From the NCBI RefSeq assembly GCF_003610495.1, contig NZ_RAPK01000007.1:434001-498000 (forward strand): 64,000 bases of DNA, read 5' to 3'. Below the pieces are notes generated by a model that was not told the origin of the DNA, did no database searches, and worked only from the letters and a program-made list of their open reading frames with translations. Position numbers and translations under genes: made by a program. The stretch comes from Sinobaca qinghaiensis. GTDB lineage: Bacteria; Bacillota; Bacilli; Bacillales; Marinococcaceae. Below, piece by piece: positions 9,175-17,423 of the stretch (position 1 is its first letter; each line of letters opens with the position of its first letter).

Positions 9175-9897
9175 ATGAATATTGATCAGTCCTTTTTTGT
9201 TCCAAGCACTTCCTATAATAAGACAGACTCATCACAAAATGCGCCAGGGGCATTTGCCTCCATGCTGTCCGCTTTTCCATCGATGATCGAACAGGCGATG
9301 TCATCCGGAGGCAGTCCGGATACAGGCGACTCTCAACAGCTTCAGGAAGGGAGCGGCTCTCCGCTGTCATTGTTTCTATCCGTACAGGATGCCATGAGCT
9401 TTTTCCAGAATGGTCAGGCAGCATTTAACCAGCAGCCTTCAGAAACAGCTGCTTCTATGCCCTCTGCTTCTGTTCAAAACACAAGCTCATCAGGAACCGG
9501 CGCTATTCCTTCCGATAATCAATATAAATCCTTGATCGAAGCCTCTGCCTCTAAGCACGGCGTTGATCCAAAGCTGATTTATTCCATCATCAAACAGGAA
9601 TCCAATTTTAACCCCAATGCCAAGAGCCATGCTGGAGCTGCAGGCCTAATGCAGCTTATGCCCGGAACGGCAAAATATTTGAAAGTCCAAAATCCGCTGG
9701 ATCCTGCTCAAAACATTGAGGGGGGAACTAAATATATTAAGGATATGCTCAATAAATATAATGGCAGCCAGGAACTTGCCCTCGCCGCGTATAACGCCGG
9801 ACCCGGCAACGTAGACAAACACAATGGCATCCCGCCTTTTAAGGAAACCCAGGCATATGTTCCTAAAGTATTAAATACATTCCGCTCTCTTACTTAA
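9175..9897 (+). CDS. yjbJ: Lytic transglycosylase (SLT domain, YjbJ/CwlQ type)
   Basis: The C-terminal 120 residues form a soluble lytic transglycosylase domain that cleaves peptidoglycan glycan strands. The catalytic Glu is in [16 protein letters not shown], followed by [16 protein letters not shown] and [17 protein letters not shown]. The first 115 residues are low-complexity, rich in Ser, Gln and Ala, and there is no classical signal peptide. That is unusual for a wall enzyme, but the same layout occurs in the B. subtilis homologue. It has its own ribosome site (GAGGTG) and terminator. Confidence 0.9.
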   Translation: MNIDQSFFVPSTSYNKTDSSQNAPGAFASMLSAFPSMIEQAMSSGGSPDTGDSQQLQEGSGSPLSLFLSVQDAMSFFQNGQAAFNQQPSETAASMPSASVQNTSSSGTGAIPSDNQYKSLIEASASKHGVDPKLIYSIIKQESNFNPNAKSHAGAAGLMQLMPGTAKYLKVQNPLDPAQNIEGGTKYIKDMLNKYNGSQELALAAYNAGPGNVDKHNGIPPFKETQAYVPKVLNTFRSLT

Positions 9898-9925
9898 TCC
9901 GTCATTTATAATGGCGGATTTTTTA
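9896..9925 (+). terminator. Terminator of yjbJ
   Basis: The hairpin AATCCGTCAT / ATGGCGGATT with a short loop is followed by six T residues, directly at the stop codon. Confidence 0.8.
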
Positions 9926-10262
9926 TATGTTCATCATTTTTTTGTCACAAAATGTTCATATTGTTTGCTGTTTGACCCCTCCTCTTGTTAGAATAAGCTT
10001 AATTGGAAGAATAGATTAAAGTTGTACAAATATAGCTTATTTACCGCCTGTCTTATTTTCTCAGAAAAATCAAAATTTATGCATGAATCCGTATATAATA
10101 AACATATGAAATCGTTATGCTTGCATAATTGGACGGCACCCGTTATCTTAATCAAGGGAATGATATGGGGCTACCCGCTCCAGAATTTATATGCAGAACT
10201 GATGTAAAAGGTACAAATGGAAATTAAATAATCATGCACCTATATAAAAAAGAGGGATAGAT
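9926..10262 (+). other. Intergenic region before yjbI-spxH
   Basis: These 337 bases hold no supported gene. A 61-codon frame starting with TTG at 10022 lacks a ribosome site. The segment should contain the yjbI promoter. A possible weak hairpin around GGGGCTACCCGCTCC (about 10166-10182) was noted but matches no riboswitch class I know. Confidence 0.4.
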
Positions 10263-10646
10263 ATGTCCGATAGCTTAACGCCATTCGAAGCGCTCGGCGG
10301 AGAAGATAAACTTAGTGAACTGGTAGATATATTTTATCGAAATGTATCGGAAGATCCCCTGCTTCATCCTATTTTTCCAGATCATTTAGGGGAAACGGCA
10401 AGGAAACAAAAACAGTTTTTAACCCAATTTTTGGGTGGACCTGCTTTATATACAGAAGAACACGGACATCCAATGCTTAGAGCCCGTCATATGCCTTTTG
10501 AAATTACCCCCGCACGTGCGGAGGCCTGGCTTTCCTGCATGGACAGGGCGATGGATGAAGCAGAGGTGGAGGATCCCGTGCGGGAGCATATTTTTACCCG
10601 ACTCTCCTATACAGCAAAACACATGGTTAATACACCGGAAGAATAG
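10263..10646 (+). CDS. yjbI: Truncated haemoglobin (group II, YjbI)
   Basis: This is a 127-residue 2-on-2 globin of the trHbO type. The F-helix region LRARHMPFEI carries the proximal haem His, and FYRNVSEDPLLHPIFPDH and FLGGPALYTEEHGHP fit the B and E helices. Such globins bind O2 or NO. In Bacilli the gene is always found with yjbH, and S. aureus YjbIH has been tied to oxidative and nitrosative stress. It starts behind AAGAGGGATAG and is followed 22 bp later by spxH. Confidence 0.93.
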   Translation: MSDSLTPFEALGGEDKLSELVDIFYRNVSEDPLLHPIFPDHLGETARKQKQFLTQFLGGPALYTEEHGHPMLRARHMPFEITPARAEAWLSCMDRAMDEAEVEDPVREHIFTRLSYTAKHMVNTPEE

Positions 10647-10668
10647 CAAGAAAGGAGTCATAACTCCC

Positions 10669-11622
10669 ATGACATACGACGAAAGCCTCTCATGTGACAG
10701 TACCCTTGGAATCTGCGGTATTTCTTCGGAGGAAGACACACTGTTATACAAACGGGAAAAAAAGAAAATTGAACTTTATATTTTTATCGATCCTTTATGT
10801 CCGGAATGCTGGGCATTTGAACCAACATTAAAAAAATTATTTCTGGAGTATGGCCAATACTTCTCCATTCGTTTTTTCGTAGCCGCACAGCTGGAAAGCT
10901 GGAACAAAAGAGAATACCAGCAGCCGAGAGTACAAAAATACCTGGCAGACTACTATGATAAAACAGCTAGTAAAACCGGAATGTCCTGCGATGGAGATAT
11001 TTGGTTTGAAAATGCCCTGGCCTCCCCTTACATGCCTTCATTAGCTATTAAAGCTTCTGAAATGCAGGGAAAACAGCTTGCCACTTCTTTTTTCAGACGT
11101 ATTCGTGAACTGCTTTTTTTATCGAAACAAAATATTACTGAAGAACACGTTCTACTGCAATGTGCCGAGGATGTAGGTCTTGATATAGAAGAATTCAAAC
11201 GGGATATGGCTTCTCCATGCGCGGCTAAAGCGCTGCAGTGCGATGTTAAAACAACAAAAGAAATGGAGATAGACTATGCTCCTACTTTCGTTTTCTTTAA
11301 TGACCGGGTCGAAGACGGCGGATTAAAAATTTCCGGGCTCTATCCATATCAGGTATATGTTGATATTTTGACAGAAATGCTTGGTGAGAGACCAGTACCA
11401 TCCAACCACCTCTCATTGGAGAAATTCCTGCAGAAATATGAATTTGTAGCTACTAAAGAGGTCGCAGTCGTCTTTGACTGGACGGAAAAAGAAGCGGAAG
11501 CAGAGTTAAAAAAACTAGTACTTCAGCGAAAAATAGAGCACGTACCAGTAAAACACGGTTCCTTCTGGAAATATATGAGTACCGCTTCTGTTCACTCTAA
11601 AAAACCTTCTCCTGTTAAATAA
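10669..11622 (+). CDS. spxH: ClpXP adaptor SpxH (YjbH)
   Basis: This thioredoxin-fold (DsbA-like) adaptor binds Spx and delivers it to ClpXP. The N-terminal redox motif is CPEC in FIDPLCPECWAFEP, about residues 38-41. The ATG at 10669 gives 317 residues and has AAAGGAGTC about nine bases upstream. The long in-frame extension back to 10435 runs over yjbI and is not real. It is co-transcribed with the globin gene, and its substrate gene spx lies 5 kb away. The terminator follows directly. Confidence 0.92.
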   Translation: MTYDESLSCDSTLGICGISSEEDTLLYKREKKKIELYIFIDPLCPECWAFEPTLKKLFLEYGQYFSIRFFVAAQLESWNKREYQQPRVQKYLADYYDKTASKTGMSCDGDIWFENALASPYMPSLAIKASEMQGKQLATSFFRRIRELLFLSKQNITEEHVLLQCAEDVGLDIEEFKRDMASPCAAKALQCDVKTTKEMEIDYAPTFVFFNDRVEDGGLKISGLYPYQVYVDILTEMLGERPVPSNHLSLEKFLQKYEFVATKEVAVVFDWTEKEAEAELKKLVLQRKIEHVPVKHGSFWKYMSTASVHSKKPSPVK

Positions 11623-11636
11623 GGAGAAGGTTTTTT
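11599..11636. terminator. Bidirectional terminator between spxH and pepF
   Basis: The hairpin AACCTTCTCC / GGAGAAGGTT is flanked by A6 and T6, so it can end both convergent transcripts. Confidence 0.85.
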
Positions 11637-11637
11637 G

Positions 11638-13452
11638 TTATTCGTTCAGCAGAGTTTCCATCTGATCCAGCGTTTCTTCGAATAAAAGCATGGCATCCTC
11701 CACTGGTTTGGGAGAAGTCATGTCGACACCGGCTTTTTTCAGTACATTTATTGGGTAATCCGAACTTCCTGACTTAAGAAACTCCAGGTAACGATCAACC
11801 GCCGGCTGTCCTTCCTGTAAAATTCCTCTCGTCAGTGCTGCAGCCGCACTATATCCGGTTGCATACTGATAGACATAAAAATTCATGTAAAAATGCGGAA
11901 TTCTTGCCCATTCCAAACGTATATCTTCATCGAGCACTATATCTTCCCCGAAATACTTGCGGTTCAAATCAAAATACAGGTTTTCCAATGTATCTGGCGT
12001 GAGGGCTTCGCCGGAAGCAGCCTTTTCATGAATCAACTGCTCAAACTCGGCAAACATCGTCTGGCGAAATACAGTGCCGCGGAAGCCTTCAAGAAAATGG
12101 TTCAACAGGTAAAGCTTTTCTTTTTTATCTTTTGCTGTGTTGATCATGTGTTCATTCAGCAATGCTTCATTTACAGTTGATGCTACCTCTGCTACAAAAA
12201 TAGTGTAATCACTGTAAAGATACGGCTGATGTTTTCTGCTGAAATAGCTGTGCATAGAATGCCCCAGCTCATGGGCCAGCGTAAATGTATCGTTCACATT
12301 ATCCTGCCAGTTCATTAATATGAACGGCTTCGTTCCATATGCCCCGGAAGAGTAAGCACCGCTTCGTTTCCCTTTATTCTCATATACATCGATCCAGCGC
12401 TCATTAAAGCCGCCCGCAACTATTTCCTGATATTCTTTCCCTAGAGGGGCCACACCATCGAGCACAAGCTCTTTTGCCCGTTCATACGGTATTTTCATAT
12501 CTGCGTCATCTACTAGGGGAGTATACAGGTCATAGTTGTGAATTTCATCATATCCGAGCACCTTTTTCCGAAGTTTCACATAGCGGTGAAGCAGGTGAAG
12601 ATTTTTGTTTACCGTATCAACAAGCTGATCATATACAACTTCCGGAATGTTGTTTTTACTTAGTGCCGCCTGACGTGCAGAATCATATTTTCTAACGTTA
12701 GCCTGAAACAGGTTTTTCTTAACCTGGCCATTTAACGTGCTTGCGAGAGTATTTCTGTATTTCTTATACGTATTGTAGACGGCTTCAAAAGCATCTTTTC
12801 TGACTCTTCTATCAGAGCTTTCTAAAAAGCGTATAATGCGGCCGTGTGTTACCTGTACATCTTCTCCGTTTTCATCCTTAATGACAGGGAATTCTATATC
12901 GGCGTTATTGAGCATGCCGAATATATTACCCGGACTGCTTGTTACTTCTGCAGCCTGAGCCATAATAGATTCTTCTGCCTCTGTGAGAATATGAGGACGT
13001 TTATTATTTATTTCTTCCAAAGCTTGTTTGTATAAAGCCAAGCCTTCATGTTCTTCCATAAAGGACGCGAGAGTCTGCTCAGGAACAGCAAGAATTTCGG
13101 GCGTTACGAAAGCCATAGCCTGCCCCAATCTCGCTGCCAAACCGGATGCCCGGTCCTCCAGCCCCTGATAGTGGGAATTGCCCGTATCCTGGTCGTATTT
13201 CATATGAGCATAGGAAAACAAGCGTCCGAACCTCTCTGTTATACTGCTTTGTGTTTCCAGGCATTCATAAAGAGTATCCGCGCTTGTATGGAGCCTGCCC
13301 CGATATTCTTCAAGAGTACCAATATTGTCTTTCATCCAGGTGAATTCTTTTTCCCATTCTTCATCCGAAGAAAAAATATTTTCAAGATCCCATGTCCATT
13401 CCTTTTTTACCTCTTCTCTTTTCGGAAGAGATGCAGCTGTTTGATCTGCCAT
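11638..13452 (-). CDS. pepF: Oligoendopeptidase F (M3 family metallopeptidase)
   Basis: This cytoplasmic zinc endopeptidase cleaves short peptides. The zinc motif HELGHSMH (HExxH) sits near residue 388, with the third ligand Glu in FVAEVASTVNEALL about 25 residues on. Its 604 residues match PepF. In B. subtilis the equivalent gene (yjbG) lies at the same place, between spxH and coiA, and its overexpression affects sporulation. It starts behind GGAGGTGTCAAA. Confidence 0.95.
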   Translation of the reverse strand: MADQTAASLPKREEVKKEWTWDLENIFSSDEEWEKEFTWMKDNIGTLEEYRGRLHTSADTLYECLETQSSITERFGRLFSYAHMKYDQDTGNSHYQGLEDRASGLAARLGQAMAFVTPEILAVPEQTLASFMEEHEGLALYKQALEEINNKRPHILTEAEESIMAQAAEVTSSPGNIFGMLNNADIEFPVIKDENGEDVQVTHGRIIRFLESSDRRVRKDAFEAVYNTYKKYRNTLASTLNGQVKKNLFQANVRKYDSARQAALSKNNIPEVVYDQLVDTVNKNLHLLHRYVKLRKKVLGYDEIHNYDLYTPLVDDADMKIPYERAKELVLDGVAPLGKEYQEIVAGGFNERWIDVYENKGKRSGAYSSGAYGTKPFILMNWQDNVNDTFTLAHELGHSMHSYFSRKHQPYLYSDYTIFVAEVASTVNEALLNEHMINTAKDKKEKLYLLNHFLEGFRGTVFRQTMFAEFEQLIHEKAASGEALTPDTLENLYFDLNRKYFGEDIVLDEDIRLEWARIPHFYMNFYVYQYATGYSAAAALTRGILQEGQPAVDRYLEFLKSGSSDYPINVLKKAGVDMTSPKPVEDAMLLFEETLDQMETLLNE

Positions 13453-13527
13453 TTTGACACCTCCATTTAGTAACCACTATTTATTTTACCGAACCTGCTT
13501 TCTGATTGCCAATGTTGCCTCTTTTCG

Positions 13528-14703
13528 TTATCGCAGTTGAAAACTGTATTCCCTGTCTTTATTGTATCCATCCACAAGGGAAGGTGCCGCTTGTGGCAGT
13601 TTATTTATTAAAAACGTCCGGGACGGCTGATGGTAAGAAAGACAGTCAAAACGAACAAGAAGAAATAAATAGTTGAGAACAGCTGTCCTGAGCGGCTGTT
13701 TGATCTGCGGAAAGAAACGCACCCGGAAGGTTTTCCCGGTTATTTTCTGTTTCACCCAGCCGATCATGTCTTCGAGAGCAAAGCCGCCCCTGCTGTAGAA
13801 GACAGACGGTAAAAACTCCAGGAGTATGCAGCTTTGCCAAATATAAACAGGAGTAAGAAAATATTCATACCCAAAAACAGGCCAGCCTGCTTCTGCAGGA
13901 AAAAAAGCTACATCAGACTGTTTTTTCAGCATATGTTCTTTTAGGAAAGTGGCATCTTTTTTTCCTATCCAGGGCTGCGGTTTAAAACGCCATTGTTCTT
14001 TAAACTTCAGCCACCCGGCGGAATTGAGTTTTGTTTTCTCACCTGATTGAACTCCTTGAATTATGTTATTAATTGAAGAGTTCCAAATTGAAATATCGGT
14101 AAGATGCTGTTTTTTTAATTGATGTAATGAGGGGCTGAACATGCTTAAGGTCTCTGCATACGGATCCAGATAGACAAGAAAACGCGAACGCCGGTCAGGA
14201 GATTCCCGAAGAGCCGTCCATTCAAAAGCATGGATAGAGAGCTTTCCCGTTTCCCTGACGCGGATATTCTTTGTACAGAATATCCAAATCGGCCTGATTC
14301 CGCATGACAGGTAATCCTGGGTACGCTTTAGTATTTCCTTCTCCGTTATAGCAGCACATTGAAATTCCAGCGCATATTTTTGTTTATTTATTGTGACGAG
14401 CACATCTGCTTTTCTGTTGATCAGCGGGATAAACTTTTCCATTTCTGTTTCATAAGATTGATTGACCCATTGAAAAAGCAGCTTTTTCCCAGTCATGTGA
14501 AGATCTGATTCCGTTTTCCCGCCGGTCCGGCATTTAGAATCGGCCCGATGAGCAAAATGCCATTTTTTTCTTGTCCCTTTTTTTAATACTACCGGCTCTT
14601 TACAGACGTCGCACCGAAAACAACCTTTTAGTGCTTCGGCCGGATGGGGTTGAAGCAGAGAAATCGATTCTCCGGACTCATTTATTGCAATAAACAAATG
14701 CAT
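13528..14703 (-). CDS. coiA: Competence protein CoiA
   Basis: This nuclease-like protein is needed for transformation, acting in recombination of incoming DNA. The N-terminus has a zinc-finger-like CFRCDVCKEPVVLKKGTRKKWHF. A restriction-nuclease-fold core follows, with RKADVLV and YALEFQCAAIT supplying the D and ExQ residues. A long, poorly conserved C-terminal region completes 391 residues. It lies between mecA and pepF as in other Bacilli. AGGAGG is only one base from the ATG, which is close but acceptable. Confidence 0.9.
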   Translation of the reverse strand: MHLFIAINESGESISLLQPHPAEALKGCFRCDVCKEPVVLKKGTRKKWHFAHRADSKCRTGGKTESDLHMTGKKLLFQWVNQSYETEMEKFIPLINRKADVLVTINKQKYALEFQCAAITEKEILKRTQDYLSCGIRPIWIFCTKNIRVRETGKLSIHAFEWTALRESPDRRSRFLVYLDPYAETLSMFSPSLHQLKKQHLTDISIWNSSINNIIQGVQSGEKTKLNSAGWLKFKEQWRFKPQPWIGKKDATFLKEHMLKKQSDVAFFPAEAGWPVFGYEYFLTPVYIWQSCILLEFLPSVFYSRGGFALEDMIGWVKQKITGKTFRVRFFPQIKQPLRTAVLNYLFLLVRFDCLSYHQPSRTFLINKLPQAAPSLVDGYNKDREYSFQLR

Positions 14704-14720
14704 GCCTCCTTTTTAAATAA

Positions 14721-14763
14721 AAAAAAGCTTCTCAAATCACTGTTTTCACAGTGTTTAAGAAGC
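14721..14763 (-). terminator. Terminator of mecA
   Basis: A long imperfect hairpin (GCTTCTTAAACACTG against CAGTGATTTGAGAAGC) on the minus strand is followed by eight T residues, 25 bp past the mecA stop. Confidence 0.85.
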
Positions 14764-14788
14764 GGTATGCCTATCTGCATTAGTTGTG

Positions 14789-15460
14789 TTAAGAAAAATT
14801 AGACTTAATAACGCTTAGTCCTTCTTCTCCCACAATTGTCTTTCCGTATTCTTTAATACGGAAAATAGAAACATCAGATTCCTGGCCGTACTCAAGAACA
14901 TGGCTGACCATATCATCCTGCTGCTCTTCGGAATATTGATTGTCGAACATCAAATATAAATAGTACTTATTTTCGAAGAAATATATTTCATTTTGGACAC
15001 CTTTAGCATCAAAAGCATGACTCAATGAAATGAGATCTTCAAAATCGGCAAAGGCAATAACAATTTCAAGCTCTTCAGAATCCTGGCCGCCGCTTGTATG
15101 ACGGCTTTTCTGTGTTGATTTAAACTGATCATCGAGCATATCAACAATATTATCGTCTACCGGGATATCATCCGATTTATTTTGGGAAACCGGAATCTCC
15201 AGCTTCACGTTGCCGTCAGTAATCTGGCCGCGCGTTACTACGATTTCCATTCCCTGATCCAGCGCCTGAACCTGAATCCAGAGCGGCCCTTCAATTTCAA
15301 AATTCTCCTGGTCGTGGGCTTCATTGATCATTTCAAAAAATAACTCTTCTCCGCGCTCGCGGTTGTACCATACTTCATCCCGGTCAAATCCCCGGTCTTC
15401 AATGTCTTTGTAGGTAATAAAAAACTTTACTGTGGATTCATTAATTCTTTCGATTTCCAC
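14789..15460 (-). CDS. mecA: ClpC adaptor protein MecA
   Basis: This adaptor brings ComK, ComS and other substrates to ClpCP and also promotes ClpC assembly. The N-terminal domain begins VEIERINESTVKFFITYKDI. A variable acidic linker (about residues 95-125) follows, then the C-terminal ClpC-binding domain with the FADFEDLISLSHAF and NKYYLYLMFD strands. The start is the GTG at 15460, seven bases after AAGGAGGG, which matches the family N-terminus; the frame open to 15583 has no ribosome site. The protein has 223 residues. It may also act on Spx, whose gene is next door. Confidence 0.94.
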   Translation of the reverse strand: MEIERINESTVKFFITYKDIEDRGFDRDEVWYNRERGEELFFEMINEAHDQENFEIEGPLWIQVQALDQGMEIVVTRGQITDGNVKLEIPVSQNKSDDIPVDDNIVDMLDDQFKSTQKSRHTSGGQDSEELEIVIAFADFEDLISLSHAFDAKGVQNEIYFFENKYYLYLMFDNQYSEEQQDDMVSHVLEYGQESDVSIFRIKEYGKTIVGEEGLSVIKSNFS

Positions 15461-15807
15461 GATTTTCTCCCTCCTTATATAAGGTGGTGCTCGTTTCGTC
15501 TTCTCTCTAGATATATGAGAACTCAAGCATTCTTTCTGCAGATAAATACCAGTGCAGATATGGCTTGTATAATATGTGCTCATCCCAATGCAAGCACCCT
15601 TTCATTAAGGGGGGAGCGGAGCGTCACATGTGTTTATATATAGTAGTCCTATTAAATGTTTATTTTCAAGGATTATGCTCTATAAGTCAAGAAAAAGGCA
15701 TGATCTATTTATAAATTTTTTCATTATTTTGAACAAATTTTCTCAATATATATTTAAACTGATAATCAATAAAAGTAATTGAGAAATATTGGTTAAAAAA
15801 AGATAAA
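15461..15807. other. Intergenic region between mecA and spx
   Basis: These 347 bases hold the mecA promoter region and no supported gene. The stretch 15640-15800 is very AT-rich. A G-rich run lies at 15607-15620. I see no known riboswitch or further ORF with a ribosome site. Confidence 0.4.
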
Positions 15808-15840
15808 GAAAAACTTTCACATAAAAAGCGAAAGTTTTTC
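15808..15840 (-). terminator. Terminator of spx
   Basis: A perfect 11-bp repeat GAAAAACTTTC / GAAAGTTTTTC lies immediately after the spx stop, with T-rich sequence following on the minus strand. Confidence 0.8.
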
Positions 15841-15844
15841 TACA

Positions 15845-16240
15845 TTAGTTTACCATTTTTTGAGCTTCCATTAGGTTGAACGTTCTAACTTTTCTTGGAA
15901 GAAAGCGGCGTATCTCGGCTTCATTGTATCCTACCTGCAGACGCTTTTCATCGAAAATAATTGGGCGTCTTAGTAATCCGGGATGTTCGCTTATTAAAGC
16001 AAAGAGTTTTTGCAGTGGAAGACTCTCCAGCTCTACATCAAGCTCTTGAAATACTTTAGAGCGTTTAGATACAATCTCATCTGTACCATCTTCTGTAAGC
16101 CGGACAATCTGCTTTACTTCATCAATACTAAGCGGAGAAGCAAAGATGTTTCTTTCTTCAAAAGGGATGTCATTTTCTTCAAGCCATGATTTTGCTTTTC
16201 TGCATGATGTGCAGCTTGGCGATGTGAGTAGGGTTACCAT
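15845..16240 (-). CDS. spxA: Redox-sensing global regulator Spx
   Basis: This ArsC-fold protein binds the alpha C-terminal domain of RNA polymerase and redirects transcription under disulfide stress. The CxxC redox switch is CTSC (residues 10-13) in [15 protein letters not shown]. The [16 protein letters not shown] and RRFLPRKVR stretches are typical of Spx rather than arsenate reductases. It has 131 residues. Its turnover adaptor SpxH is encoded in the same window. A small basic peptide gene and yjbC lie upstream on the same strand, but a strong terminator separates them. Confidence 0.96.
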   Translation of the reverse strand: MVTLLTSPSCTSCRKAKSWLEENDIPFEERNIFASPLSIDEVKQIVRLTEDGTDEIVSKRSKVFQELDVELESLPLQKLFALISEHPGLLRRPIIFDEKRLQVGYNEAEIRRFLPRKVRTFNLMEAQKMVN

Positions 16241-16474
16241 TCGAATGAACCTCTCCTTCCTTGTTTAACAAGGTAATTTATATGCTGGAACTATTGTTAA
16301 AATCATTCTGTTTACAACTATAATTATACAATAATTATTCTAATTTGAAAAGGTTAAATGTGAATATATGTTCCCTATTGCTGACGGTTATTTTCAGTCA
16401 ATACTTTACAATACCTTTTTATTACATGTACAAAACCTATATACAGATCTTTTTTTATATTTAATTGATAATAA

Positions 16475-16506
16475 AAAATAGAGGCCTTCTTCAAGGCCTC
16501 TATTTT
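16475..16506. terminator. Terminator between the small peptide gene and spx
   Basis: The perfect repeat AAAATAGAGGCCTT / AAGGCCTCTATTTT with a 4-base loop has T-rich sequence on the minus-strand side. It ends the peptide/yjbC transcript, so spx must have its own promoter in 16241-16474. Confidence 0.85.
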
Positions 16507-16516
16507 GTTCTCCCAT

Positions 16517-16651
16517 TTAAGCAGACAGCTTTGCTGAAGCTGAACCACTTTTCGGAGACGGTGCTGCTTTCCAGTCTTTTAAATTTTTACGAAGGAGTTC
16601 CTTCAGCACTTCTCTCTTGCGCCTGCGCTTTTCTTTAATTTTGCCCTTCAT
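16517..16651 (-). CDS. 44-residue highly basic peptide, unidentified
   Basis: An ATG at 16651 follows a near-perfect ribosome site (TTAAGGAGGTGGGAG). It opens a 44-residue frame starting MKGKIKEKRRRKREVLKELL and ending in a Ser/Ala/Lys-rich tail SGSASAKLSA. About a third of the residues are Lys or Arg, and the N-terminal half should be an amphipathic helix. It lies 61 bp after yjbC and just before a strong terminator, so it is probably the last gene of that unit. I do not recognise the family; a nucleic-acid- or ribosome-binding role is conceivable from charge alone. Confidence 0.7.
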   Translation of the reverse strand: MKGKIKEKRRRKREVLKELLRKNLKDWKAAPSPKSGSASAKLSA

Positions 16652-16712
16652 TTCTCCCACCTCCTTAAGAGGTAATTGAATTTATAACCAGTATTCATAA
16701 GGATTAAATGGT

Positions 16713-17285
16713 TTAGGCTTTTTCTTTTTTAACAGGATCGTCATTTTTTGAGAAAGATAATACCTCGTCTACCGTCTGATAGGATTCGCCGTATAGTTGT
16801 TCGTCTTTATATGTGTGAATATGTTCATACGTATGCTTCATTTTTTCATATATTAACTCTTCACTGTCGTTTTCCGGGGACCAATAAAGAATTTCCAGAG
16901 TGTTTAGCTCTTTTGTGGACAACGACCTTCTGGTGTATCCAATGGATTCTGCATGTTCAAAACCAGCTCTTTTATAAAAGTTTAATCTTTTTTCCGTATC
17001 GGTATCTTCATAATCAAGAGGTTCTACTTCCAGAATAATAGGTTTTCCTTTTTCTTTTAAGGAGTCAAGCAGCTTTTTACCAAGGCCCTGACCGCGTGAG
17101 TTCTTTGATACAAACAGGTAATCAATAAACACAAAGTCCTCTGTCTCTACGTACATAATAACATAATCTGTACCCTCATCTTTATGGTAAATATCACTTT
17201 TTTCCTTTAAAAGCAGTTCCATATGTTCTTTTGACTTCATTTCTTCAATAGGAAAATATTGGCTCAATTTATCATACCAGTTCAT
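16713..17285 (-). CDS. yjbC: GNAT family N-acetyltransferase (YjbC type)
   Basis: This is a 190-residue acetyltransferase-like protein. The acetyl-CoA pyrophosphate loop is visible in VSKNSRGQGLGKKLLDSL (Q/RxxGxG/A), and FYKRAGFEHAES is the typical C-terminal GNAT element. An extra acidic C-terminal extension of about 60 residues follows. In B. subtilis yjbC lies directly upstream of spxA in one operon; here a small peptide gene and a terminator intervene. The substrate is unknown. Confidence 0.88.
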   Translation of the reverse strand: MNWYDKLSQYFPIEEMKSKEHMELLLKEKSDIYHKDEGTDYVIMYVETEDFVFIDYLFVSKNSRGQGLGKKLLDSLKEKGKPIILEVEPLDYEDTDTEKRLNFYKRAGFEHAESIGYTRRSLSTKELNTLEILYWSPENDSEELIYEKMKHTYEHIHTYKDEQLYGESYQTVDEVLSFSKNDDPVKKEKA

Positions 17286-17392
17286 GCGTCTCCCCCTCTG
17301 CTTAACTATATGTTACTTCTATTATACGTGTTTACTGCCGAATATGTAACCGGTCAAAATGATGCCTGTAATCAGCTGCCTGATAAAAACTA

Positions 17393-17419
17393 AAAACCGC
17401 CCTATAAAAAGGCGGTTTC
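17393..17419 (-). terminator. Terminator of the glycosidase-like gene
   Basis: The hairpin AAACCGCC / GGCGGTTT with an 8-base loop lies just past the stop at 17424, with T-rich sequence on the minus strand. Confidence 0.75.
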
Positions 17420-17423
17420 TAAT

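Noticed and set aside
10166-10182. Possible riboswitch or structured leader before yjbI
   Set aside because: Only a weak imperfect hairpin around GGGGCTACCCGCTCC; it fits no known riboswitch core I could recall.
10022-10207. 61-codon ORF before yjbI
   Set aside because: It begins with TTG, has no ribosome site and no recognisable sequence features. It lies in the expected promoter/leader region.
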